64,000 nt of DNA from Nostoc sp. 'Peltigera membranacea cyanobiont' N6 (GTDB lineage Bacteria > Cyanobacteriota > Cyanobacteriia > Cyanobacteriales > Nostocaceae). The stretch spans positions 1 through 64,000 of the forward strand of contig NZ_CP026684.1 in assembly GCF_002949735.1 (NCBI RefSeq), read 5' to 3'. The position numbers and the translations under genes were made by a program. The notes beneath the pieces were generated by a model. It was not told the origin of the DNA. It did no database searches and was given only the letters and a program-made list of their open reading frames with translations. Positions 15,728 through 24,952 of the stretch are shown piece by piece; within the stretch, counting starts at the first letter, position 1; the number at the start of each line of letters is the position of its first letter.

Positions 15728-16744
15728 GTGACATCAATAGTATGCGAAATGTCGGTTAAAATGGTTGAAATAGGTAATTATAACGAACTATTTATGCTAA
15801 AAATCTATACTCTTTTTAGAAATGTTGATGAGTCAATACTAAAACTAAACAAATATATCAAAGGATACCAATTTGTTAAATTTGATTTACTTGAGGTTAA
15901 AGATAGATTTTCCAACCTTTTTAATATGCCTAACAGTTTTACTTCTGAAGAGTATTTTGTTAATTATACTGGGCAAGAGTTGGATAGATATTTTTGCGAT
16001 GCAATTAACTGGAGTAAATTATCTGATTCCGGTTTTTTTAATCGATACTATATGATATTTCTCGAAACTATTGATTATGATGTTAAAGTGAAAATTGATG
16101 GGAAAGAATATTTTGCGGGTGATACGAATTCTGTTTTATACGTTACTCACGAATACGTTAAGCATTTAACTCAATGCTTGCGACTTACATTTCCTGGTTA
16201 TACAGTAGCCACTGTAACTTTTTTAATAAACCTTTCAAGTAAAGAAATTCCTATCAGATTTTATGGGAGCGGTAGTCGTCATGAAGAAAAAACTTTATGT
16301 ATTGATGAATCAAAATTTGAACAGTTCAATAATTTAATTCAAAATAAATTACCTATAAATAATGATTTATTGCTTACCCTTGAATATTTCAATGCTTCTT
16401 ATACAGTCGAATATGATATGGTGAGATTTATTATTCTTATAACTGCTCTAGAGAGTATTTTCAGCATTAGTCATGACCAAATAACCCATACTGTAGCTCG
16501 ACATTCAAGCCTATTACTATCTAATACAAAAGAAGAATTTCAAAATAATTATTCAAAAATAAAAAAGCTTTATAATCAAAGAAGTAATTTTATTCATGGT
16601 ACTAAGGATAAAATCGTTCTTCTAGAAGAAGATATTGACTTTACAGAAGAATTAGTAAGGAAAGCAATTATTTTTTGGATAAATTTAGGTCAGAATAAAC
16701 AACAACTATTCAATTATTTTAATAGATTGGGATATTCTGAATAA
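15728..16744 (+). CDS. ApeA-type HEPN domain protein
   Basis: A 338-residue, AT-rich gene. The C-terminal domain has the HEPN ribonuclease signature R-x4-H (RSNFIH, R285 to H290) inside a helical bundle, preceded by the conserved helix ITALESIFS. This is the layout of ApeA-like HEPN proteins, which act as RNase effectors in abortive phage defence. Residues 1-220 form a non-conserved alpha/beta region that may sense the trigger. The start is a GTG; in-frame ATGs at 15749 or 15761 are alternatives. Base composition differs from the flanking cyanobacterial genes, suggesting transfer. The HEPN motif is visible; a defence role is inferred. Confidence 0.75.
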   Translation: MTSIVCEMSVKMVEIGNYNELFMLKIYTLFRNVDESILKLNKYIKGYQFVKFDLLEVKDRFSNLFNMPNSFTSEEYFVNYTGQELDRYFCDAINWSKLSDSGFFNRYYMIFLETIDYDVKVKIDGKEYFAGDTNSVLYVTHEYVKHLTQCLRLTFPGYTVATVTFLINLSSKEIPIRFYGSGSRHEEKTLCIDESKFEQFNNLIQNKLPINNDLLLTLEYFNASYTVEYDMVRFIILITALESIFSISHDQITHTVARHSSLLLSNTKEEFQNNYSKIKKLYNQRSNFIHGTKDKIVLLEEDIDFTEELVRKAIIFWINLGQNKQQLFNYFNRLGYSE

Positions 16745-16973
16745 AATTTACGCCTTATTATTTTTAACCACCTGCAATACTAATCGCTCAAACCTGCAAC
16801 CAAAAAATTTTTAAACCAGGATAGCATTGAGCCGAAATTGCAAACATCTCGGCTCAATCCTGTCTACTAGTTAAACAAGTATTTACAAATGTATTCTTTT
16901 TGACCTTTATTCCCAATTCAGTATCACTCCCCCAATGGGGGATTTTTTAGGGCAGTGAGCGAAGACTACGACT

Positions 16974-19562
16974 ATGACCACGCCCAACTACAATGCCCTG
17001 CTACAAAGCTTTTGGACACCACCTCGTACACCCATTACAGAAAATTCCAACTCAAATAACCATCCTACTGAACCAACAGATATTGCTGAATTTCTAGGTG
17101 AAGATTTACTATGGCAACAGACTGTCCCTGCCAAAGAACCTAATCTGAAAAATATCCCTAATGACCTGCCAAATAAATTAATTAAAGCACTTCAATCATT
17201 AGGAATTACCCAACTTTACTCTCACCAACTTCAAGCCTTACAAGCAATTAGACAAGGTAAAAGTTTAATCCTCACCTCTCCCACAGCCAGTGGCAAAACT
17301 CTCAGCACATACCCCGCCATTCTGGAAGGTTGTATCAATGAAGAACATCGAGCATTAGCATTTTATGGACTACGAGCATTAGCACTAGACCAGTTCCACA
17401 AAATCTCTGAACTACTCTCTACCATACCAACACAATCCAGACCTATATTGGCAATGATCACTGGAGATGTCAAATCAGAAAAACGAGAACAAATCCTCAA
17501 GAGTGAACCGCATATTTTAGGTGTCACACCAGAATTAATCCACTTTCAACTCAAGCAAGCCTGGAAATCCGCGCATTGGGCAAACTTTTATCAGCGATTG
17601 CGCTATATACTGCTTGACGAAGCTCACACCCTCTCAGGGAGTTATGGCGCAAATATGTCCTGGCTGATTCGTCGGATTAAACTAGCAGTAGATCATTACG
17701 GCGGTGACTCCAAGAAACTGCAATTTATCTTCCTCAGCGCCACTTGTGGTAATCCTAAACAACTGGCTCTGAAAATCTCCGGCTTGAAACCAACTAAACT
17801 CAACCCCAAACCCCTAATTTGGATTCGCAAAAGTGGAGCAGCTTCACCATCTAGACAAATAATTATCACTCAGCCCAGTTACAATCTGACTGGTGATACC
17901 GCTCGGATAATTCAATTTTTGCTCAATCAAGGTAAGTCAGGTATCGCCTTTTGTAACTCCCGTCGCAGCGTGCGGGAACTAACAGAATTACTCAAATCAA
18001 ACCAAGTAGCCGCCTTCTACAGTGGCATTACTTCTGAGCGTCGGGCAGAAGTAGTTGACCAACTCCAGTCTGGTACGATCAAGTGGATTATTGCCACAGA
18101 AGCATTAGAAGCTGGAATTGACCTACCAGAATTAGAATGTTGCATTTTGCGTGGCTGGCCTGGTTCCAAAATGGCATACCAGCAACGCAGTGGCCGCGCC
18201 GGACGTTCACAACCAGGACTGACAGTGCTGCTTCCCAATGCTCTCAATCCCATTGACTGCTATGTAGCAGAACATCCAGAAATGCTGGTATCGCCAGAAG
18301 CTGAGGAAGTCTTCTTTAATGACGAATATCCCATCTTTGCTGCTAAACATTTGATGTGTGCAGCAGCAGAAACTGGTATTCCTACTAATAAAATAAAGCA
18401 CTACTTTGGCACAGCAGCTTACGAGGTAGCAAAACTCCTGTTAGCCCAAGGGCATCTAAATAAAGGTCGTAATGGACTGTGGGCAAAAGGCTATCCCCAT
18501 AAAGATGTTAACTTTCGGGGTGGCTTATCCCAAACTACCATCAAGCTAGTAGATGCAGAATCTGGGGAAGAACTGGAGGAAATCTCAGAAGATATTGCTC
18601 ACCGGGAAGTCCATCCCCAAGCCATCTACAAACGACAAGATGCCAATGGACGAATGCTGACTTATCGGTGCATCTCCCTTGACTTGAACAGCAAGCAAGC
18701 AATTTTAAAACAGACAGCAGATAGCTCACTGTTTACAGTTGCAGTTACAGAGTCAGAAACCAGTAGCCTAACAGTGCTGACTGATCCGGTGAAGTTACCA
18801 TTGCTGTTTTCTCAAGTCAGTGAAGTTGATGACTGTCAGGAATACCTAACCCTGGAACTTAGTTTTGGTGAAGTTAAACATATTACCAGTGGTTACAGTT
18901 TAATGACCCAAATCTATGAGCAGACTTGTTTGAACAAGCGGTGTCTTAACTACAAAGAGCCGCTACCTAAAGAACGTCGTTGTCCGCTTTGTAGCAAACT
19001 CACACGCAAAGCTGTAATTGTGAAAACCCTGTCAGAAGAAAAATTTGAGCAGCCTTTCCGTACTCAATTTTCAGCACCAATGGTCAAAGTAGCGATAAAC
19101 TCAAGTGCGCGAGAATATCTCCAGCACAATGCCTTGGAAACTAGAACTAGTCTTACCCGCAGTGGAGAACCGATTCCACCTGGTTATCAACAGTTGTGGG
19201 AATATTCCAGTCCCTTGATTGCTATCCATAGCTTTGGGCATCAAATTATGAGAGCGTTACAGCTGGTGGCTAGAGTTGACCCAAAACAGGTGAATTTTAC
19301 AGTAGTGAAGGAGTTAGGGGAAAATAACAACTACACAGGCTATTTCTATGATACCAGTGATGGTGGTAATGGTGCGGCTGAAGCTGTGTTTAAACATCTG
19401 CCAAAACTTGCTAGTGCTGCTAGAGCGATCGCACGAGATTGTAATTGTGATACTGGCTGTGCCAAGTGCCTAATTCAACATGGTTGCCCTGATGGAAACA
19501 CTGCTTTATTGAAGCAAATGGGATTACTGTTGTTAGATGCGATCGCAACACCTGATGTTTAA
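16974..19562 (+). CDS. DEAD/DEAH-box helicase with DUF1998 (MrfA/YprA-like)
   Basis: An 862-residue superfamily 2 helicase. Walker A-like SPTASGKT lies near residue 103, DEAH (LLDEAHTLSGSYG) near 214, and motif VI QQRSGRAGRSQPG near 402. A zinc-binding cysteine group sits near 652-675 (CLNKRC...CPLC), and the C-terminal DUF1998/MZB module ends with a second four-cysteine cluster (CNCDTGCAKC...HGC, near 822). MrfA-type helicases translocate 3'-5' and act in repair of bulky DNA damage. DISARM subunits DrmA and DrmB look like a split form of the same architecture, so the element carries both versions. It is a single gene ending at a convergent terminator. Confidence 0.88.
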   Translation: MTTPNYNALLQSFWTPPRTPITENSNSNNHPTEPTDIAEFLGEDLLWQQTVPAKEPNLKNIPNDLPNKLIKALQSLGITQLYSHQLQALQAIRQGKSLILTSPTASGKTLSTYPAILEGCINEEHRALAFYGLRALALDQFHKISELLSTIPTQSRPILAMITGDVKSEKREQILKSEPHILGVTPELIHFQLKQAWKSAHWANFYQRLRYILLDEAHTLSGSYGANMSWLIRRIKLAVDHYGGDSKKLQFIFLSATCGNPKQLALKISGLKPTKLNPKPLIWIRKSGAASPSRQIIITQPSYNLTGDTARIIQFLLNQGKSGIAFCNSRRSVRELTELLKSNQVAAFYSGITSERRAEVVDQLQSGTIKWIIATEALEAGIDLPELECCILRGWPGSKMAYQQRSGRAGRSQPGLTVLLPNALNPIDCYVAEHPEMLVSPEAEEVFFNDEYPIFAAKHLMCAAAETGIPTNKIKHYFGTAAYEVAKLLLAQGHLNKGRNGLWAKGYPHKDVNFRGGLSQTTIKLVDAESGEELEEISEDIAHREVHPQAIYKRQDANGRMLTYRCISLDLNSKQAILKQTADSSLFTVAVTESETSSLTVLTDPVKLPLLFSQVSEVDDCQEYLTLELSFGEVKHITSGYSLMTQIYEQTCLNKRCLNYKEPLPKERRCPLCSKLTRKAVIVKTLSEEKFEQPFRTQFSAPMVKVAINSSAREYLQHNALETRTSLTRSGEPIPPGYQQLWEYSSPLIAIHSFGHQIMRALQLVARVDPKQVNFTVVKELGENNNYTGYFYDTSDGGNGAAEAVFKHLPKLASAARAIARDCNCDTGCAKCLIQHGCPDGNTALLKQMGLLLLDAIATPDV

Positions 19563-19619
19563 CACTCTCCTGACTGTGAAACCGAGCGCTTGCGTTAGTT
19601 TCGCAGTCAAGAGAGTGTT
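19561..19619. terminator. Bidirectional terminator between convergent genes
   Basis: AACACTCTC at 19561 pairs with GAGAGTGTT ending at 19619, and the stem continues inward with CTGACTG/CAGTCA and GAAAC/GTTTC pairings. It spans exactly the gap between the helicase stop and the stop of the minus-strand operon. The loop holds GAGCGCTTGCGTTAG, similar to the small dispersed repeats elsewhere. Confidence 0.75.
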
Positions 19620-19965
19620 AATGTCCTAGATACTCGATCACTGCCTCCAAATCTGCGATCGCTCGATTAAATCGATTGAGCATTGCTTCTGCTACTTCTG
19701 GTTGGGCGTTGACAGTCGGTAGTTTTTCTGTGACCACACCTTTGAGTGCTTCTAGCCACACCGACAAATTTGTATGTCGAACTGCTGTCAACAATCCCAT
19801 ATTGGTGAGAACAGACAAATGAAACCCAAGTTGGTCTTGTCCACCATAACCCAAATATCCGTTGCTCAGTTCTAGTTTTTCTGGGGTAAATTCAAAATAC
19901 TGCTCAGAAGTAATACCAGCAGATTCTAGTTTGGGTTGTGGTAATGGAGGTTGGGATTGAGTCAT
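19618..19965 (-). CDS. Hypothetical protein, last gene of a three-gene operon
   Basis: A 115-residue soluble protein with a Pro-rich start and the phrase YFEFTPEKLELSNGYLGYGGQ. No membrane segment or catalytic motif is seen. It lies six bases after the 120-residue gene and shares its transcript. The family is not recognised. The phrase resembles the beginning of some Uma2/DUF820-type proteins, but the nuclease motif of that family is absent, so I do not use that name. Confidence 0.65.
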   Translation of the reverse strand: MTQSQPPLPQPKLESAGITSEQYFEFTPEKLELSNGYLGYGGQDQLGFHLSVLTNMGLLTAVRHTNLSVWLEALKGVVTEKLPTVNAQPEVAEAMLNRFNRAIADLEAVIEYLGH

Positions 19966-19971
19966 TATCAG

Positions 19972-20334
19972 TTAGGATTGTTGTACAGCAGGTAATTTTG
20001 ACATTTGCAAAACACTGTCTGACCAAGTGCCAAGTTCTTGAATAATCTGGTTTTTAGCTTCTGTGTTATTCGAGGCTTGTTCCCAGTTAAACAGCCAGCG
20101 TGTAAGAAACCTTCCTAAGTTTGCTAACTCAAAAGCATTGTCAATATCTATATCTGGGGCTATCCACTCAAGAAAATACATAGTCTCTCTAATCAGGCTT
20201 TTGACCACATCCTCATGTGTAGACTCACTGAAAATTTGACTTATCCGTGCTAAATTAGTTGCCAATTTTTCCAATCTAACAGGAATACTATCTTGCACAA
20301 AGGTTTCTTGCTCATAAGTTAAGCCACTATTCAT
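19972..20334 (-). CDS. Hypothetical helical protein
   Basis: A 120-residue protein predicted to be mostly helical (LEKLATNLARISQIFSE...IRETMYFLEWIAPDIDID). Its start overlaps the stop of the DUF5674 gene by four bases, so the two are translationally coupled. No recognised domain. Pairing with a DUF5674 gene suggests that these two work together, possibly as a toxin-antitoxin-like unit, but that is only a guess from gene size and overlap. Confidence 0.65.
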   Translation of the reverse strand: MNSGLTYEQETFVQDSIPVRLEKLATNLARISQIFSESTHEDVVKSLIRETMYFLEWIAPDIDIDNAFELANLGRFLTRWLFNWEQASNNTEAKNQIIQELGTWSDSVLQMSKLPAVQQS

Positions 20335-20657
20335 CCCAGAAACTCCATAATAATTGCGGCAACAATATCTCTAATCTTAACGTCCATAATTTCCATTGAA
20401 CGATTCTGTCGGGGACGGAGATTAACCATAGACTCATAGATTATCTGTTGTGTATCAGGTCTAAAACTAGCAGCCCAAATATCACTCTGCTTACTACCAT
20501 CTTCTAGCAACGCCTGTTCACAGTAAAAGTGCATTTCACCTCCCCCAGCCAGAATCCGATGTTCAATATCTACCGCTACCTTAATATAAAACTTTAACTC
20601 TTGTAGCATCTGCTCAATTTGCCCCGGTGTAGCACGAACTCTAATAATCTCAATCAA
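20331..20657 (-). CDS. DUF5674 family protein
   Basis: A 108-residue protein with the family pattern VDIEHRILAGGGEMHFYCE, then LLEDGSKQSDIWAASF and IIYESMVNLRPRQNRSMEI. That pattern is DUF5674, a small family of unknown function often encoded in two-gene units on mobile DNA. First gene of a three-gene minus-strand operon that ends at the 19561-19619 terminator. The family call is good; function unknown. Confidence 0.8.
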   Translation of the reverse strand: MIEIIRVRATPGQIEQMLQELKFYIKVAVDIEHRILAGGGEMHFYCEQALLEDGSKQSDIWAASFRPDTQQIIYESMVNLRPRQNRSMEIMDVKIRDIVAAIIMEFLG

Positions 20658-20771
20658 AAAACTTACTCCTATTAAACATACGCTTGCCCTGGCTATCTTG
20701 CCTAATTACATCAGCCTTCAACTATCAACATTAAAACCCAATTGGTGCGTAGCTTTGTAACTAAATTTTCT

Positions 20772-20801
20772 ACTTCCTGCAACTGGACTTCCTGCAACCG
20801 G
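20772..20801 (+). repeat. Tandem 15-base repeat
   Basis: ACTTCCTGCAACTGG (20772-20786) is followed immediately by ACTTCCTGCAACCGG (20787-20801), differing at one base. It lies in the divergent gap between the DUF5674 operon and the plus-strand gene at 20896 and could be a regulator site or a simple duplication. Confidence 0.45.
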
Positions 20802-20869
20802 CAATACGCTGTATATCTGTATTGAAGCATAATTAATCGAAGTAATTAATTTGCAGCTTACCGCTGCAT

Positions 20870-20891
20870 GGGAGAGATGTTATATTCTCCC
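20870..20891 (+). promoter_or_regulatory. Hairpin just before the 20896 start codon
   Basis: GGGAGA (20870-20875) and TCTCCC (20886-20891) can pair around a ten-base loop ending four bases before the ATG. The GGAGAG also serves as a possible ribosome binding site, so folding could hide it and limit translation. Confidence 0.35.
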
Positions 20892-20895
20892 AACC

Positions 20896-21552
20896 ATGCC
20901 AGTAATTAATCTTGCCGATATTCAACAAATTACTAAAACACAACAACAAGTCCTATTCCCCAGTCAAAAATATCATCCAAATCGCTCTGCCTTTGACTCT
21001 ATAGTTGCAGATAACTTCTCTTTGGTGATGAAACAACTATTTTTAGGACTGACTGTAGAACCTTTATTAAATGCCTATCCTCAAATTGCTCAGTGGGTTG
21101 ATCAAATACAGGAACTTGCACCGGAAATTTTTCAATCTCGGAAAAAGTTATTAGTCGATAATCCAGTTATTGCACCTCTTGCAATTCATGACGATAACTA
21201 CTTTATTCAAGTATTAACAAATATAGCATTTAAACAAGGTATTCCCAGGCTTTATGAATGGGCTATACGCCATCCACATTTAAGCTGGCAAGACCGGGTA
21301 AAGTTGTGGACTACGGCTAGACAATACTCAGTTCCTCCTAACCAAATACAGCTTGTAGTTTTAGCATTACATCCTGTTAAACCAGCCCAAAGATTAAATG
21401 TACGCTGGAATAAAAAGGATCACATGCAGACTGAAAAATGGTTAATTAAACTACTGACTCAATCTCCAGATAACAAATCACAATCAAACATAGTCATTCC
21501 TGAGTTATCGTCAATGGTCAATTTAGAAGCTATTCCAGAAGTCAAGATTTAA
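20896..21552 (+). CDS. Hypothetical protein
   Basis: A 218-residue soluble, helical protein beginning MPVINLADIQQITKTQQQVLFP. I chose the ATG at 20896 over an in-frame TTG at 20851. No transmembrane segment, signal peptide or known motif is visible; the segment IPRLYEWAIRHPHLSWQDRVKLWTTARQY is probably a conserved core. Two bases after its stop is a short palindromic repeat (GAGGCTAATGCCTC), also found in variant form at 29292. No function proposed. Confidence 0.6.
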   Translation: MPVINLADIQQITKTQQQVLFPSQKYHPNRSAFDSIVADNFSLVMKQLFLGLTVEPLLNAYPQIAQWVDQIQELAPEIFQSRKKLLVDNPVIAPLAIHDDNYFIQVLTNIAFKQGIPRLYEWAIRHPHLSWQDRVKLWTTARQYSVPPNQIQLVVLALHPVKPAQRLNVRWNKKDHMQTEKWLIKLLTQSPDNKSQSNIVIPELSSMVNLEAIPEVKI

Positions 21553-21566
21553 GAGGCTAATGCCTC
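21553..21566. repeat. Short palindrome GAGGCTAATGCCTC
   Basis: A 14-base near-perfect hairpin followed by GCCATTGGCAAATGC. A variant copy (GAGGCTAACGCCTC then ATGCGTTGGGCAATC) lies at 29292-29320. Dispersed cyanobacterial-type repeat. Confidence 0.55.
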
Positions 21567-21600
21567 TGCCATTGGCAAATGCTTATTAAAGATAACACCA

Positions 21601-21735
21601 ATGGTACTCAACTCAACTTTTGAACATGGATGGCTATTATCAAAACTACTGAAATTAGATGATGAATATCAAGGTAGGTGGGAGCAATGGCAATGGACAA
21701 TTGCAAAATTAATCTCACTTCCGATTCCGAAATAG
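21601..21735 (+). CDS. Possible small ORF, 44 residues
   Basis: ATG at 21601 opens a 44-codon frame (MVLNSTFEHGWLLSKLLKLDDEYQGRWEQWQW...) that ends TAG at 21733-21735. The composition looks protein-like (three Trp, amphipathic helix) but there is no good ribosome binding site and it may be a fragment of a longer lost gene. The 270 bases between 21553 and the patatin gene hold nothing else. Confidence 0.25.
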   Translation: MVLNSTFEHGWLLSKLLKLDDEYQGRWEQWQWTIAKLISLPIPK

Positions 21736-21826
21736 CCAGATTTGAGATGGCTTATAAATGGATAAAACACGGAGATGGAAGCTACTTTCATGAGTGTTGA
21801 CAAAATGCCTTTAGCTGTTTGACGAG

Positions 21827-24800
21827 TCAATGGGTTAATTCCAGTTCGTCTATGACGGATTTCATAATGCAGTGATTATTATTAGCATTTGGATAATCAC
21901 TTGCGGGGGGACAAGCGATAGGATTAGGATTGCCAATTCTATCCCTGATATAGTCCTGAGAGAATTTTGATAAATACCATCCTAGTGGTAAATTGAAATT
22001 TGACTTGCCGCCTATTGATTTACATTCTGCATTACCTAGCCGACAAACATTGACTGCTCCATTGTCTTTGCTAGGAGCGAAATGGGTTAAATAGAATTGC
22101 CTGAAGTCATGCTTAGAAACAATCTTGTTCTCATCGTCATTTAAATTGCTGTCTATTTTGTATTCAGCTTGCTCAATGATGCTACGACCTCGAGCCTCTC
22201 TCGAATTATATAAGGCATTCATTGGAGAAAATAGATCATTCCCTCCAGATTGTTGGTTTAAAGGTGAGTTATCAGTAAGCGCCAGGTATACAATTCTGAT
22301 TTTTGGGATTTTGTGAAGATCACCTGTGGTTGATTTAACAATATCTTGATCTATTTGGCTTTCTAGTCCGTGATCTAAAATTTCTTGTAATCCTTGACCA
22401 ATCTCAAATGCAGTTGTGAAGCCGGAGTTTTCAAAATAACCTCCGTCTGCTAAGCGAGATTTGGAGTTTAGTTCTTGATCGGCGAGAATATCACCCTTCT
22501 TATCATAACATCTGTTAAACCAACCAACAGGAGTAATGAATGGGAATCTGGCACTGAGAAAAGCAGCCGTGCTGAGACGAAAGTTAATATGAGAATTATT
22601 CTTGTCTTTGCATTCCTTGAATTTGCTACTAGCAACGGTATTAATGTCTACTAGATCTGGAAACTTTACAGTTGATGAATCCGCAGTCTTGAATGTAAAT
22701 GGACTTAACAGCAAACGCTCTCCAGTTTCTACTACCGTCGTATTTAAAACCAAGGCAGGAGCAACACTTTTTGGATTCCAGTGGTCGTAGTATGACTTAT
22801 TAAGGAGATTGGGATGTTTTTTCTGATCATTCTTATCCCGCCATTTAATGCTATTCCAGCCCTGTTCAAAGGCATACTCTAGACCTCTAGCTCTGTCCAC
22901 ATCCTCAATTGGAAAGAACAAAAAACGTTGAAAAAAGTCAGGAAATAATCCTGCTGCAAGCAGAGGAGATAGAAAGTCTTGATTTAACAGCTGGTGTGCA
23001 TAGTTTTCTAGGATACCTCTATTATTAGGATTTAGATCCGCGTTTTCCACTTTACCTGGACAGTCCTTTGTGTATTTAGGCTGTACAGAATTCTGTGTAT
23101 CTGGAGGCTTTTCAGAATTAATTAAGCTAGAAAATGCTGTAGCACCAAGACTACCACCAGAGACACCACTAATAGCAAAAACATGATGAGCAAAGGCAGG
23201 GCATAAATCTTGTAATCGTGATAGCGTTGATGCGGCATGATAAGCTGCAAAAATTCCACCTCCCTGTGCTGAGACAACGTATATGGGGTATTCTTTGTTC
23301 TTAGCTTTAAATGCCACGATGTCATCTTGTCGAGACTTAATCCATATATTAAATTGCGCTTCCAGAGGGAGAAGTTGTGATTTGGGCTTTTCTGGTAATT
23401 CTCTCAAACGATGATTATCATTCCAGCCAAAGGAGCCAAACACAAGAACACAGATTAATAAAATTGTGATAAATGGAATCCTGGTCTTGTACTCCACATA
23501 GAAAATCGTGCTACTTAGAGTCAGAAACATGATTAAAAAGAGAACGATGATAATAATCGAACCTATATAAGGTGCTACCAAAGGTGCTACCAAAGGCACC
23601 AACAATAAAATAAAAGAAAAAATAGTTAAAAATAAAATAATGTAGCCAAAAAGAACCTGATATATATGAGCATCTGTTTTTTTCACTGACCTTATTTTTA
23701 AGAACTGAAACACCACAAACACAATGAAAACTAGTCCAATAATAAGCCTTACTAGTGCATTAGTTACCAGAGGAATAGTGAAGATATACAACGAGACAAT
23801 CGATAAGCAACTTAAAGACACTAAGACAGGATTGCTAAATAGCAGATCGCTACTATCGTTTAGCTCAAAGGGGGACAGAATTTGCCCCTGCCTGCGTTTA
23901 ATTGTAGGTTGTTTTGATTCCTCGTTCTGTCGGGCTTTTTTCCTTGAAATATACACCTTAAAATACCAAACAGACAAGAAAACGGTAATCAAGATTCCAA
24001 AAACCAGATATAATACAGGAGATAACTGACAGCCAATCTCTATATTAAATATAGTCTTTATACATTCTTGTCCATTTGTAGTTTCAGTCTTTAGGAATAT
24101 AGGAATCAAGAAAATAATTAAAATTAACAATCCGGCAACCGGATAATCCGGTAAAATGAGAAGTACTATAAATATAGTTATTATTGATAATGCAACGATT
24201 GTTCCCAGAAATCCTGTCATTATATTATCGCTTAGAAATAATCCAAAACCTACAGCCCATAGCGTCCGAAATAATCCAAAACTTAGAGCTAATAGTGGTA
24301 AAAAACCGAAAATACGAGGCAACCATAGTAATGCCCTAGCTTTTGAGTATGATGGTTTGCGAAAATTATTCTTTGGCTCATCTACGTCTTTTATCTCATT
24401 TATAAGATTATGTTTCGGAGACTTCATATCTTGATAAATCAGATATAATACTGAACGAATACCATTCAATGTGGTGCAAATACCGCAAATACCGTCTTTA
24501 GTAAAACTCTGTATTTCTTTCCAACTAACCTTGTGCTTCTTTTTTAGATAGTAGTAATAGTTCCTTACATGGAAGTACAGATCCACTTGAGCAAGTTCTG
24601 CCACCCTTCTATCTGCAAGTGCTTCACCGGAATGCCAAATAACCAACGAAAGAAAAAAGATAGATACGAAAGAAAACCAAATATGCCCTTGAGTAAATGA
24701 TGGGTTTAGAGCGAAGACGCGATAAACTTCCAGCGTTTGATCGATACCAGCAAAGAAAATGAGTGATAGTACTGCTGTAAAAGCAGGAACCCGCAGATAC

Positions 24801-24898
24801 CAAAGTTCCTCAAGGAAAGGTTTAACAGTTTCTTCTTCAAATTTACGATAGACACGATATTCTTGAAGTCGTTTTTGTAAGCTTGTTTGCTTTGTCAT
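21827..24898 (-). CDS. Multi-pass membrane patatin-like phospholipase
   Basis: A protein of about 1,023 residues with several hydrophobic segments in its first half (including AVLSLIFFAGI, LLALSFGLF, IVALSIITIFIVLLILP, LLILIIFLIPIFL and later stretches). A patatin-type lipase domain follows. The nucleophile elbow is GVSGGS (Ser codon at 23159-23161, residue 598 of the longest frame), with an upstream glycine-rich oxyanion loop SAQGGGIFAAYHAAS. The catalytic Asp is in LADGGYFENSG (D836). I used the ATG at 24898 (MTKQTSLQKRL) because the 18 residues before it look non-native. It probably cleaves phospholipids at the membrane. Patatin effectors occur in several antiphage systems, but no partner gene is evident here, so a housekeeping or toxin role is equally possible. 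Confidence 0.8.
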   Translation of the reverse strand: MTKQTSLQKRLQEYRVYRKFEEETVKPFLEELWYLRVPAFTAVLSLIFFAGIDQTLEVYRVFALNPSFTQGHIWFSFVSIFFLSLVIWHSGEALADRRVAELAQVDLYFHVRNYYYYLKKKHKVSWKEIQSFTKDGICGICTTLNGIRSVLYLIYQDMKSPKHNLINEIKDVDEPKNNFRKPSYSKARALLWLPRIFGFLPLLALSFGLFRTLWAVGFGLFLSDNIMTGFLGTIVALSIITIFIVLLILPDYPVAGLLILIIFLIPIFLKTETTNGQECIKTIFNIEIGCQLSPVLYLVFGILITVFLSVWYFKVYISRKKARQNEESKQPTIKRRQGQILSPFELNDSSDLLFSNPVLVSLSCLSIVSLYIFTIPLVTNALVRLIIGLVFIVFVVFQFLKIRSVKKTDAHIYQVLFGYIILFLTIFSFILLLVPLVAPLVAPYIGSIIIIVLFLIMFLTLSSTIFYVEYKTRIPFITILLICVLVFGSFGWNDNHRLRELPEKPKSQLLPLEAQFNIWIKSRQDDIVAFKAKNKEYPIYVVSAQGGGIFAAYHAASTLSRLQDLCPAFAHHVFAISGVSGGSLGATAFSSLINSEKPPDTQNSVQPKYTKDCPGKVENADLNPNNRGILENYAHQLLNQDFLSPLLAAGLFPDFFQRFLFFPIEDVDRARGLEYAFEQGWNSIKWRDKNDQKKHPNLLNKSYYDHWNPKSVAPALVLNTTVVETGERLLLSPFTFKTADSSTVKFPDLVDINTVASSKFKECKDKNNSHINFRLSTAAFLSARFPFITPVGWFNRCYDKKGDILADQELNSKSRLADGGYFENSGFTTAFEIGQGLQEILDHGLESQIDQDIVKSTTGDLHKIPKIRIVYLALTDNSPLNQQSGGNDLFSPMNALYNSREARGRSIIEQAEYKIDSNLNDDENKIVSKHDFRQFYLTHFAPSKDNGAVNVCRLGNAECKSIGGKSNFNLPLGWYLSKFSQDYIRDRIGNPNPIACPPASDYPNANNNHCIMKSVIDELELTH

Positions 24899-24952
24899 AA
24901 TACTGTTTTCAATAAAGGATAGTGGGTTAGTTGCGAGTATTAAAGTAAGCAC

